From: Hominisplanchenecus_A murintestinalis
GTDB lineage: Bacteria; Bacillota; Clostridia; Lachnospirales; Lachnospiraceae
Assembly (NCBI RefSeq): GCF_943193015.1
Contig: NZ_CALPCM010000014.1
Coordinates: 5,147 to 69,146, forward strand
Length of the DNA stretch: 64,000 nucleotides
Reading direction: 5' to 3'
This document shows, piece by piece, positions 1-6,812 of this stretch. Both the position numbers and the translations under genes were made by a program. Positions within the stretch are counted from its first letter, which is position 1. Each line of letters begins with the position of its first letter. The notes below the pieces were generated by a model. It saw only the letters and a list, made by a program, of their open reading frames with translations. It was not told the DNA's origin and made no database searches.

Positions 1-9
1 GGAAAGGAT

Positions 10-153
10 ATGGTAGAGGTTATGACAGACAAACAATTTGACAAAATTATAAAGATGATTTCAATGATTCTGGATGGCTGTAAAGATTTGGATGAAGCGA
101 AGAAAAAAGTAAACGAACTTTCGGACACTCCTAAAAAAGAAAAAACTGAATAA
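10..153 (+). CDS. small phage-like hypothetical protein (47 aa)
   Basis: A complete 47-residue reading frame runs from ATG 10 to TAA 153, with a second in-frame ATG four codons later. The product is charged, with a predicted helix around 'DKQFDKIIKMISMI' and a lysine/glutamate-rich tail. I do not recognise a family. Proteins of this size and composition are common among late genes of Firmicute prophages, and a hairpin follows directly, so it is probably the last gene of a phage transcript entering from the left. The true start may lie outside the window because little upstream sequence is visible. Confidence 0.45.
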   Translation: MVEVMTDKQFDKIIKMISMILDGCKDLDEAKKKVNELSDTPKKEKTE

Positions 154-161
154 GGAATAGA

Positions 162-190
162 AGAGGGCGGGCTTGCCACCGCTCTTTTTT
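162..190 (+). terminator. putative rho-independent terminator
   Basis: An interrupted GC-rich stem (AGAG..GGCGG with CC-CCG..CTCT) and a run of six T lie 8 nt after the stop of the small phage-like gene. The stem is imperfect, so this is a moderate-quality terminator. Confidence 0.45.
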
Positions 191-264
191 GATGGGTTAT
201 TTAAGGAAATATGCTGCTGTAATAATACCGGGAGCAGCGGGATTCAGGTCAATGGCTAAAATGA

Positions 265-366
265 AAAGACTGCTTTATAACTTCGGATAAGCCATAAAGC
301 AGTCGGATAAATGTGAACGGTTAGCAACACGTTAGCAACAAAAATCCCTGAAAACCCGCATAAAAC
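265..366 (+). repeat. copy 1 of a ~95-nt sequence also found after the endolysin gene
   Basis: An 11-bp stem (268-278 with 294-304, loop containing AACTTCGGATAAGCC) is followed by ATAAATGTGA, GGTTAGCA and a CCCTGAAAACCCGCATA-type tail. The same arrangement, stem included, recurs at 16448-16545 right after the amidase gene. Copy 1 carries an extra 'acgttagcaac' unit. It stops where the truncated Doc gene begins, so this is probably a recombination or integration boundary. Stretch 190-265 holds nothing recognisable. Confidence 0.7.
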
Positions 367-381
367 CGTGAGTAAACTTAA

Positions 382-576
382 GGACTGGTTAAAAATCATG
401 CAATGATAGATGGTAATAAAAGGCTGGGGTGCCATGCCATGTTAGTCTTTTTGGCATTAAACGGTTATGAGATGGAATACACGCAGGAAGAATTATCAGA
501 TTTAATATTAGATGTAGCAGCGGACAGGAAACAATATGAAGATATTTTGCATTGGTTGTTGGTGCATCAGATGTAA
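382..576 (+). pseudogene. Doc/Fic-type toxin, C-terminal fragment
   Basis: The open frame encodes 'LVKNHAMIDGNKRLG' followed by 'FLALNGYEMEYTQEEL' and ends in 'WLLVHQM'. This is the C-terminal part of Doc (death-on-curing) proteins of the Fic AMP/phosphotransferase fold: HAMIDGNKR corresponds to the Fic motif HxFx[D/E]GNxR. In-frame stops occur just upstream and the N-terminal half and start codon are missing, with the junction at the end of the phage-like repeat. No Phd-type antitoxin is adjacent. The gene cannot make a full toxin. Confidence 0.8.
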
Positions 577-585
577 GTTAGATGA

Positions 586-816
586 TTTGGAACTTTTTCC
601 ATAAAAGCTTTTATTGAAAAGCTGAATCATTATGTATGGAAATGGGCAAAACAAATCCGCTTAAATAAGGCATATCCGCGAAAGACATGTTTTATACAAG
701 ATACAGAGGATTATTTTTTAACATTCAATTATACTAGTGTTTTAGAAAGAGTCCTTGTAAGTGGTGTGGAAATGCCATTTACAAGGGTTTTTGGTATTTC
801 CTGTATTAAGACTTAG
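586..816 (+). pseudogene. AbiH-like abortive infection protein, C-terminal remnant
   Basis: The reading frame continues after the Doc remnant and encodes a helix-rich segment ('KAFIEKLNHYVWKWAKQI') and then 'YFLTFNYTSVLERVL'. The FLTFNYT-x-(V/T)LE motif is characteristic of AbiH-family phage exclusion proteins. There is no start codon or ribosome site, the expected N-terminal ~200 residues are absent, and the tail 'VSGVEMPFTRVF' does not fit the family. I read it as a remnant; the family call rests on one motif. Confidence 0.5.
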
Positions 817-838
817 AAAGAGATTAGGGATAACGTAA

Positions 839-867
839 TTGATAGATTGGCTATTTAATGGTATACT
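839..867 (+). promoter_or_regulatory. sigma-A-type promoter for brnTA
   Basis: TTGATA (839-844), a 17-nt spacer and TATACT (862-867) lie 36 nt before the BrnT start codon. Spacing is ideal and both boxes are one mismatch from consensus. Confidence 0.7.
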
Positions 868-902
868 GTTAACATAGAATAATCTAAGAGGAACGGTCAG
901 AA

Positions 903-1181
903 ATGAAATTTGAGTGGGACGAAGAAAAAAACATTATTAATAAGGAAAAACATAAAATTTCTTTTGAAACGGCAGCATATGTTTTTGATGATCCTTATTA
1001 CATTGAAATGTTTGATTTTGAGCATAGTGTTGATGAGGATAGATATATTGCAATAGGGAAAGTCGGCGATGTACTGTTTGTAGTATTTACAGAACGAAAG
1101 GAAACGATTCGATTAATTTCAGCTAGACTTGCAACGAGTGCAGAAAAGGAGCTTTATTATGACCAGAACATTAATTATTGA
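903..1181 (+). CDS. brnT: BrnT family ribonuclease toxin
   Basis: This 92-residue protein has the BrnT pattern: N-terminal 'FEWDEEKNIINKEKHKISFETA', a middle 'DEDRYIAIG' and C-terminal 'TIRLISARLATSAEKE'. In the family these are a small RelE-like RNase fold with basic catalytic residues that cleaves RNA and halts translation, neutralised by BrnA. Length is normal. A good promoter precedes it, and an AGAGGAAC ribosome site lies just before ATG 903. The antitoxin gene overlaps its 3' end, the usual toxin-first order. It appears intact, unlike its neighbours on either side. Confidence 0.9.
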   Translation: MKFEWDEEKNIINKEKHKISFETAAYVFDDPYYIEMFDFEHSVDEDRYIAIGKVGDVLFVVFTERKETIRLISARLATSAEKELYYDQNINY

Positions 1182-1338
1182 AAGTGGACAAAAACCTACG
1201 GAAGAACAATTAAAAGAGGTTGAAGAGGCGAAAAAAAGCCCAATTAACTTTGATGAAGATTGTGGGGAATTGTCGCCAGCGATGATGAAGGCGTTTAAGA
1301 GTGCGGTTGTGCAAAGAAATCGTAAGAAAAAAGCTTAG
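1159..1338 (+). CDS. brnA: BrnA family antitoxin
   Basis: This 59-residue protein starts at ATG 1159, behind AAAAGGAG, inside the last 23 nt of brnT, which suggests translational coupling. The sequence contains 'PTEEQLKEVEEAKKSPINFDEDCGELSPAMMKAF' in two halves: 'PINFDEDCGELSP' is the BrnA signature and the C-terminus is a short basic tail (RNRKKKA). In known systems BrnA binds BrnT through its N-terminal part and represses the operon through a C-terminal ribbon-helix-helix; here that C-terminal domain looks short. The pair is probably functional. Confidence 0.85.
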   Translation: MTRTLIIESGQKPTEEQLKEVEEAKKSPINFDEDCGELSPAMMKAFKSAVVQRNRKKKA

Positions 1339-1344
1339 AAATTT

Positions 1345-1369
1345 TTGGGGGAAGAATTTTATCCCCCAA
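1345..1369. other. hairpin after brnA
   Basis: TTGGGGGA pairs with TCCCCCAA around a 9-nt loop seven nucleotides after the brnA stop. No T-run follows, so it is a weak terminator or an mRNA 3' stabiliser. It belongs to a cluster of CCCCCAA/TTGGGGG motifs between 1344 and 1447. Confidence 0.5.
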
Positions 1370-1616
1370 TATCCCCCAAATTTGAAAAATATGCAACAAG
1401 AAATTTTAAAAAGCAAAATGAATTTACCCCAAAATAAAATTTGGGGGATGCAGTTGAAAAGACGTAGATATAGGGCAGTTAAAAATTACTGGAAAGCCAG
1501 TAAAATAGAGGGCACTGAAAAAGTCCTTTTATGCGATAATCTAATACAATATATTGTGGTATGAATTGCAAAAACAGCAAATATATTGTGGTGAACTTTG
1601 CGGCGAATTTTTAGGA

Positions 1617-1742
1617 ATGAGAACCCTTGTTATTGTGAAAGGAAAAACCAGGATTGAAAAATGTACGGCAGAAACAATATATAAATTAGCGAGGACGCTC
1701 CATGTGACAATGGAAGAACTTTTGACAGAATGTTTTAGGTGA
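1617..1742 (+). pseudogene. XRE-type HTH regulator fragment
   Basis: The translated segment ends with 'CTAETIYKLARTLHVTMEELL', the last helices of a Cro/CI-type helix-turn-helix (TLYKLAKxLxVSxEELL). The recognition helix and N-terminus are replaced by unrelated sequence. Eight nucleotides later begins a nucleotidyltransferase-like gene, the usual partner order for HTH antitoxin plus nucleotidyltransferase modules, so this is likely the remains of that partner. A 13-bp direct repeat (1548-1560 and 1580-1592), the first copy inside the palindrome ACAATATATTGT, lies upstream and could be its old operator. Confidence 0.6.
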
Positions 1743-1750
1743 GATAAGGA

Positions 1751-2284
1751 ATGTCTGTGGAGAAAGATTTTACCAAAGAAAATCTGGACTATTATTTGAA
1801 GGAACTGGCAAAAGAGTTTCGGAAGAGAAATGGAAAAAATACGCCTGCTGAGATTGTGTTAGTTGGAGGTGCGGCAATTCTTGCCAATTATGGGTTCTGT
1901 GAAATGACCTACGATATCGATGCAGTCATAACATCATCATCGGCCATGAAATTAATGTCCGGGAGACACTGCAAGAAGGATTTGTCTGATATTATTGGTA
2001 TCTTGAGTGAATAAGAAAGAATGGGAGAGCCTTTAAGTTACCAGCAGATTGATTGTGTGGTAAGAAATTTGTATAGTGGGTGGGATAATATTTCTGAATA
2101 TGCAATACAGGTTTTGAAAGTAGCTTTAGATTCAGAAAACCTAAAAGAATTATTTATGGAACAGGAACGTGAAGAGGAATTATCAAAACAGGCAGTGCTT
2201 CAAGTTCAAAAATACGAAGGGGAATCTCTTTGGTTGGCCGATGTTTCGGCAAATTTTTATACAGCATTTCGCGGCAACAGATAA
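1751..2284 (+). pseudogene. DUF6036-like nucleotidyltransferase, internally deleted and interrupted
   Basis: The N-terminal part reads 'FTKENLDYYLKELAKEFRKRNG' and then 'AEIVLVGGAAILANYGF..MTYDIDAVI', with the GG(A/S)-x7-10-DxD pattern of the nucleotidyltransferase fold used by AbiEii/MenT-like toxins. At residue ~63 it jumps from 'SSAMK' to 'MKLMSGRHCKKDLSDIIGIL', skipping roughly 50 residues. A TAA at 2012-2014 then interrupts the same frame, which continues as 'GEPLSYQQIDCVVRNLYSGWDNI' to 2284. The duplicated MK at the junction suggests deletion between short repeats. Non-functional. Confidence 0.7.
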
Positions 2285-2349
2285 ACATTTCACAGCAATT
2301 AAATTGTTTTGCTGTTTTTAGCAGGCTATAATAAAATGTCTGTTTATGA

Positions 2350-2378
2350 CAGCGGCAAAATATAAATTTTTGCCGCTG
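2350..2378. terminator. symmetrical hairpin, likely terminator
   Basis: CAGCGGCAAAA and TTTTGCCGCTG form a perfect 11-bp stem around TATAAAT. A- and T-runs at the inner base would let it act weakly in either direction. It separates the broken nucleotidyltransferase from the two-component genes. Confidence 0.55.
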
Positions 2379-2439
2379 ACGATATAATAAGCGTTAGCGA
2401 GAAGAATGAGCTTGTTCATTCAGCGAGCGGCGAATGGCA

Positions 2440-2467
2440 ATCATGAATCGCAGATTCATGATATAAT
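2440..2467 (+). promoter_or_regulatory. palindrome overlapping the -10 box of the LytTR operon
   Basis: ATCATGAATC-GCA-GATTCATGAT is a perfect 10-bp inverted repeat at 2440-2462. Its last base is the first of TATAAT (2462-2467), 17 nt before the TTG start. The geometry fits an operator for a dimeric regulator that blocks RNA polymerase. An alternative is a hairpin, but it would be upstream of the transcript. Confidence 0.55.
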
Positions 2468-2484
2468 GACGAGGAGGTGGCGCA

Positions 2485-3189
2485 TTGATTCATATTGCAA
2501 TTTGTGATGATGAAAAACGTATGTCCGATCATATAAGGGCAATGGCCTCCGATTTTTTCCGTAAAAAGAACAGGGAGATTTATTTTCGGACATTTTCAAG
2601 TGGTGAAGAGCTGCTAAGCTACGACGGGCAGATTGACATCCTGTTTCTGGATATCCAGATGAAGGGTATGGACGGCATGGAAACGGCAAGGAAGCTGAGG
2701 GCTTCTAAGTTCCGGGGATTCCTGCTTTTTATCACAGTACTGAAAGAGATGGTATTCCAGTCTTTCGAGGTGCAGGCCTACGATTATCTGGTCAAGCCGG
2801 TGGAAGAAAAACAATTTGAGAAGACCATGGAGCGCCTCTTTGCTTCTATGCAAAACGCCAGCGAGGACAGCCTGCTGGTTCAAAAGGGATATGAAGGGCG
2901 CATCATCCCAAAGGATGAGATTGCTTTTTGCGAGGTCATAGACCGAAAAATATATCTGAGCCTGGCTTCCGGCGAGGTTGTTGATTATTATGAGCGGATC
3001 GAAAATCTGGAAACGAAGCTGGGCAGCCATTTTTTTCGATGCCACAGGAGCTATCTCATCAACCTGAAGCATTTAAAAGGATATAAAAACGGGACTGCCT
3101 ATCTGGATAACGGCAAAGAGGTTCCCGTATCACGGCTGCGGAGTAGGGAGTTTTCCGGTGTAGTTTTGCAGTATATGAAGAACATATAA
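2485..3189 (+). CDS. LytTR-family response regulator (AgrA-like)
   Basis: This 234-residue transcription factor has a receiver domain at residues 1-120 with acidic D8/D9, phospho-acceptor D56 ('LFLDIQMKGMDG') and K104 ('YDYLVKPV'). A LytTR DNA-binding domain follows at ~135-232 ('FFRCHRSYLINLKHL' and 'VPVSRLRSREF'). Start is TTG 2485, supported by GAGGAGGTG. Its sensor partner lies 167 nt downstream. AgrA-type regulators bind short direct repeats and control peptide signalling or secreted products. No AgrB or obvious AgrD gene is present, so the signal is unknown. Confidence 0.92.
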   Translation: MIHIAICDDEKRMSDHIRAMASDFFRKKNREIYFRTFSSGEELLSYDGQIDILFLDIQMKGMDGMETARKLRASKFRGFLLFITVLKEMVFQSFEVQAYDYLVKPVEEKQFEKTMERLFASMQNASEDSLLVQKGYEGRIIPKDEIAFCEVIDRKIYLSLASGEVVDYYERIENLETKLGSHFFRCHRSYLINLKHLKGYKNGTAYLDNGKEVPVSRLRSREFSGVVLQYMKNI

Positions 3190-3210
3190 GAACTTTGCGG
3201 TTATCTGGCA

Positions 3211-3330
3211 GGTCTGCGCATTTACTGCGCAGACCGTAAGAAGGTGATTCAGGAGTGCAAAAATCCCATTGCCGGAGGCAATTTAAAATGGATTTTTGCC
3301 TGTAACTGTGTAGCTACGGAACAGTTACAG
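3211..3330 (+). other. three consecutive hairpins between response regulator and sensor genes
   Basis: Stem 1 is GGTCTGCGCA/TGCGCAGACC (3211-3235). Stem 2 is GCAAAAATCC/GGATTTTTGC (3257-3299) enclosing a second small stem ATTGC/GCAAT. Stem 3 is CTGTAACTGT/ACAGTTACAG (3300-3330). All outer arms are 10-bp perfect. There is no T-tract after any of them, so simple termination is unlikely; processing or attenuation between the two genes is possible. Confidence 0.65.
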
Positions 3331-3356
3331 TGCTTTTACATATGGGGGCAGGTAAC

Positions 3357-4712
3357 ATGGCTGAGTATTTAGATTTTTTCAATATATACATTATGGGCGT
3401 GATTGAAACGTCTTTCCAGATTTATTTTTTGGCAAAAATTTTGAAAAAGAAAATGTGGCCTCCTTTTTATTTCCTGTTTGCAGTAGGTGCAGTGATTGCG
3501 GGCGAGTTTATTCCGGGCGGCACGATTGTTAGTTTTGTGGTGTTTGTCTTATTGATTTCGATATGCATGGGTTTTGCCTGCCATGCGAATTTTAAGGCTT
3601 CCTTTCTGTATGCGACTTTGACAACGGAAATCATGTTGCTCTGTAGCGGAATCGTGAACTCACTGATGAGCCTTCCATACCCGTGGCTGCCTGCTTTTTT
3701 CCATGAGACAGGCAATATTGCGGCCATGCTGATCTGCGAGGCGGCATCCTTTTTGCTGAGCGGGTTTTGCTATTATATCGTATACCGCTATTTTTCCATG
3801 GATGCCCTGTGTCCTGCGGATGCTCCTGATATCACAATGGGAATGCAGCGGATGTTTCTAATTTTTGTTCCGATTCTGATGATATTTATTATGAGTAACT
3901 ATATCAATGCGATTGAATATGACTTCCAGTTTGAGATTCTGGTGGACAAAGGGCCTGCGGGACACTTTTTCAGTCATGGGCAGATGCTGGCCATGTATTT
4001 TCTGGGACTTGCCAGCCTGTTCTGCATCCTGTTTTTCTATAAGAAGCTGCAGCAGAGTTTTCGTCTAGGCACGGAATTATCACTGCTGGAGCAGCAGGAA
4101 CATTCCCTGAACCAGTATGTGGAGGAAGCGAAAACCCGTTACGATGAAACAAAGTCCTTTCGCCATGACATCAGGAACCACATCGCAGTGGTAAAAAAGC
4201 TCCTGCAGAATGGAAAACTGGAGGAAGCCGTAACTTATATCGAGGATCTGGACGATATGGCGGAAAAAATGTCATTTCCCTGCAGTACTAGCAACCCGGT
4301 CGTGGATATTCTGGTGGGGAACAAACTGGGGATTGCAAAAAGCATGGGGAGCGATGTGGACTGTTCCCTGCTTCTGCCATATCCGTGTGGCATTAGAGAT
4401 ATTGATATCTGTATTGTCCTGTCAAATGCGCTGGATAATGCAATCCATGCAGTAAAAAGTCTGGATGCCGGTATGGAAAAGTATATCCGTGTGTCCGGGC
4501 GGATCCAAGGGGATTTCCTTATGATAGAAACCCAAAACAGCTTCCATGGAAAAGGAGCGTTCAAAAAAGGGACAGGTCTGTCGAATGTAAAAAAAGTGGC
4601 TGAAAAATATGGCGGCGCCATGAGTATAGAGACACAGGAGAATGTATTTGTCCTCCATGTGCTGCTGATCATTCCACAGCATCCAGAAAGCAGCACACAG
4701 CAAATGGATTAA
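3357..4712 (+). CDS. AgrC-like GHKL sensor histidine kinase
   Basis: The ~451-residue protein has about six hydrophobic segments in the first ~230 residues, then a cytoplasmic kinase core: phospho-acceptor helix 'SFRHDIRNHIAVVKKLL', N-box 'NALDNAIHAV' and G-box 'KGTGLSNVKKVAEKYGG', typical of the HATPase_c_5/GHKL group that pairs with LytTR regulators. ATG 3357 is preferred over an upstream GTG because of the GGGGGCAGG site and because the upstream codons lie in a hairpin. It probably phosphorylates the regulator encoded upstream in response to an extracellular ligand. Confidence 0.88.
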   Translation: MAEYLDFFNIYIMGVIETSFQIYFLAKILKKKMWPPFYFLFAVGAVIAGEFIPGGTIVSFVVFVLLISICMGFACHANFKASFLYATLTTEIMLLCSGIVNSLMSLPYPWLPAFFHETGNIAAMLICEAASFLLSGFCYYIVYRYFSMDALCPADAPDITMGMQRMFLIFVPILMIFIMSNYINAIEYDFQFEILVDKGPAGHFFSHGQMLAMYFLGLASLFCILFFYKKLQQSFRLGTELSLLEQQEHSLNQYVEEAKTRYDETKSFRHDIRNHIAVVKKLLQNGKLEEAVTYIEDLDDMAEKMSFPCSTSNPVVDILVGNKLGIAKSMGSDVDCSLLLPYPCGIRDIDICIVLSNALDNAIHAVKSLDAGMEKYIRVSGRIQGDFLMIETQNSFHGKGAFKKGTGLSNVKKVAEKYGGAMSIETQENVFVLHVLLIIPQHPESSTQQMD

Positions 4713-4817
4713 AATGTTACCTTCTATAACCGAAAAAAGAAAAAGGAAGCTGTCTGCGGCGGCAAGCAGCTGCAAAGAAGTTTCCTGACAATATCAATTT
4801 GAAGGAGGAACATGCTT

Positions 4818-5450
4818 ATGACAATGCAGATTCATGGAAGCTATGATCATTCCGGTGCCGATTACGCAGAGAGGGTAAAGGAAAAACAGGCTCCTGAGAG
4901 GGATGAAAAGGCAAAGGAAGCAGAGAAAGCTGCTGAGGGAAAAAATGCTGGTAAGTTATCCGAACCACGGGATGAATATATCAGCAGTGAAAAATCGGGG
5001 CGAAAGCCTATGGGACTGTACCGGGTAGGCCAGGACGAGAACGGCAACCGGAAAATCTTTTTTGACGATCCGAAAGCTGGCCATGCAAATGGAAAGGATG
5101 ACCGTTCCGAGGAAAGCGAAGATGGCAAAGCACCGAAGGTATACCCATCCGGGCATCCCGCAATGCAGGCCCCTGACGGGGCGGGCGGACTGCCGTCCGA
5201 TAAGGTAGGCGGAGACAGCCAGGGAAAGCCGGTGGAGAAATGTGTCACAAATACGGATAAGGTTGACAGGGAAATCAAGAAGCTGAAAGAGAAAAAGCAG
5301 CAGCTGGAACAGCAGATCCAGTCGGCTTCCGGCGATAATAAGGAAAACAAAATCCGGGAGTTGGAGAAAAAGCTGGCGCAGGTAGAAAACGAGTTAAGAC
5401 AGAAAGACAATGATACATACAGGCGGCAGAATGCTTCTGTATCAGAATAA
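4818..5450 (+). CDS. uncharacterised charged protein with C-terminal coiled coil
   Basis: About 210 residues, no signal peptide and no membrane segment. The N-terminal half is rich in K/E/D, the middle contains 'KPMGLYRVGQDENGNRKIFFDDP', and residues ~150-200 form a heptad-type coiled coil ('REIKKLKEKKQQLEQQI'). ATG 4818 is chosen over ATG 4812 because GGAGG is too close to the latter. It lies 105 nt after the kinase gene and before a second coiled-coil gene, so the pair is probably a target or accessory of the two-component system. No function is assigned. Confidence 0.75.
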   Translation: MTMQIHGSYDHSGADYAERVKEKQAPERDEKAKEAEKAAEGKNAGKLSEPRDEYISSEKSGRKPMGLYRVGQDENGNRKIFFDDPKAGHANGKDDRSEESEDGKAPKVYPSGHPAMQAPDGAGGLPSDKVGGDSQGKPVEKCVTNTDKVDREIKKLKEKKQQLEQQIQSASGDNKENKIRELEKKLAQVENELRQKDNDTYRRQNASVSE

Positions 5451-5590
5451 AAGGGATTCAGATTTTTAGTGTGGTATCATTACCGGGAGATAGTGGCAAA
5501 TGCGCACTGTTTTCCGGTATTTTTGGAATGGCGGCATCATTTGAGTTTCTTAAAAGGATTATATCAGAAAAAATGCCAGGAGGGACAATT

Positions 5591-6094
5591 ATGCATACGA
5601 AAACAATGGAAGGTCTTGCAGGGGCAAGTATGAATATGAAGCTGTTGAATACGCCCTTCAGCGTCTATAAAGATGCAGAACGGAGAGGTGATACAGCCGT
5701 TATGGAGCGGGCAATGGGATATGCCGGCGAATTTGCAGATAAAGCGGAGGACTATCAAAAGAAGGCAGAAAAAGGAATGAAGGAAGACGCAAAGGAGGCA
5801 AGGGAAAAAGCGAAGACGGAGCAGGAAAACGCCATCAGGAAGCGCAAGGAGGAGCGCGAGGAGCAGGAAAAGAGGATAGCGGAAAGCCGGAATGGGGATA
5901 CGGATACCGTAAGCGTCAGCGAAAGTGGAAAGGCTGCATTGGACGGGAAGACCGATTCGGTTCAGACTGGTGCAGACAACGGCATCTCTGTAGAAGAAAC
6001 AGCGGATGCTGTTAAGATGGAACCTGTAATCTATACGAAAACCGGGGAAGCATTGAAATCGGAATCTGGCACGAATCTTTCTGTTTCGGTATAG
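5591..6094 (+). CDS. uncharacterised coiled-coil protein
   Basis: A 167-residue product starting at ATG 5591 behind CCAGGAGGGAC. It opens with 'KTMEGLAGASMNMKLLNTPFSVYKDAERRGD', has a long charged helix at ~50-105 ('KEAREKAKTEQENAIRKRKE') and a Ser/Thr/Val-rich tail ending 'TNLSVSV'. There is no secretion signal. It follows the previous coiled-coil gene by 140 nt and precedes a hairpin terminator, so the two probably belong to one unit with the LytTR/AgrC-like genes. Function unknown. Confidence 0.7.
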   Translation: MHTKTMEGLAGASMNMKLLNTPFSVYKDAERRGDTAVMERAMGYAGEFADKAEDYQKKAEKGMKEDAKEAREKAKTEQENAIRKRKEEREEQEKRIAESRNGDTDTVSVSESGKAALDGKTDSVQTGADNGISVEETADAVKMEPVIYTKTGEALKSESGTNLSVSV

Positions 6095-6132
6095 ATGTTG
6101 CCATCGGGTGGTTTTGAATTATAAAAGATAAT

Positions 6133-6155
6133 CCCTGGCAGCAAAGCTGCCGGGG
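6133..6155 (+). terminator. hairpin after coiled-coil gene
   Basis: CCCTGGCAGC pairs with GCTGCCGGGG (10 bp, one G-U) around AAA. No clear T-run follows, so terminator efficiency is uncertain, but position 38 nt after the stop fits the end of the transcript. Confidence 0.5.
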
Positions 6156-6301
6156 TGCCTGATTACCAGTAAAATGGGGACATATTTGCGGCGAGGAACA
6201 GTGACATTAAGAAAACACAGTCACCAATGATATTAATATTAGATGGAGATAAGTGGTTGGAATAGCTTCGGTCGTTTGGACTGTTTAGCCTGGAGAAGAA
6301 A

Positions 6302-6712
6302 ATGAATAAGAAAAAGTGGATTCGTATCGTATCGATTTACTCGATTATATATACAGTAATAACATTGTTGAACAGCGTTTTGTACCTTCGTAATGGTATT
6401 TATGAAGACCCAAGCGGTAACTGGCATGAATTAGACAGGGCTATGATCCTCCTGATTGGGATAGCTGCATTTGAGCTATGTACAAATCTGCCTGTTAAGC
6501 CTTTGGCTCTCAGATATTTGATTGCATATATTCCCTCTCAGCTGTTGGCGTTCGCCTATGTCTGGTTCTGCGGACTGCGGGAACCTTTGGCGAAAACAGC
6601 GTATAGGGATATTTGGATTAATTTTACGAGCCTTTTTGTGTTGTTATGCATCATCAATACTGTCTTTTATGTTTTTAAGAAAAAGAGAGGGCAGAAAGGG
6701 GAAAAGAAATGA
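6302..6712 (+). CDS. four-helix membrane protein (DUF6608-like)
   Basis: A 136-residue protein with about four hydrophobic segments (roughly residues 8-27, 46-65, 75-95, 106-126) and a basic C-terminus 'FKKKRGQKGEKK'. GGAGAAGAAA precedes ATG 6302. The pattern, including 'NWHELDRAMILLIGI', resembles a small family of Firmicute membrane proteins of unknown role, which I believe is DUF6608. It is translationally coupled to a 23-codon frame that starts within its stop codon. Confidence 0.65.
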   Translation: MNKKKWIRIVSIYSIIYTVITLLNSVLYLRNGIYEDPSGNWHELDRAMILLIGIAAFELCTNLPVKPLALRYLIAYIPSQLLAFAYVWFCGLREPLAKTAYRDIWINFTSLFVLLCIINTVFYVFKKKRGQKGEKK

Positions 6713-6780
6713 CCGAAGCTGTTGAAAAATTCATCCTGATTTTTGCAGGGTTGCTTCTTATACTGCGCGGCCTGTTTTGA
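6709..6780 (+). CDS. 23-residue hydrophobic peptide
   Basis: ATG 6709 overlaps the upstream stop as ATGA, with GGGGAAAAG upstream. The product begins MTEAVEKF, continues with a single hydrophobic helix of Ile, Leu, Phe, Ala and Gly, and ends 'LRGLF'. The overlap is typical of coupled translation. It could be a real small membrane protein or the remnant start of a longer gene. Confidence 0.35.
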   Translation: MTEAVEKFILIFAGLLLILRGLF

Positions 6781-6812
6781 TTTCAATTAGATGTGGATTG
6801 AGGTGGCTGTAT

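Noticed and set aside
3244..3360. Cys-containing short frame before the sensor kinase that could be an AgrD-like signal peptide
   Set aside because: No convincing ribosome site, no amphipathic leader or acidic tail, and no AgrB gene; the region is better explained by its hairpins.
4714..4788. 24-codon basic frame between the kinase and the coiled-coil gene
   Set aside because: No ribosome binding site and no recognisable pattern; probably leader sequence.
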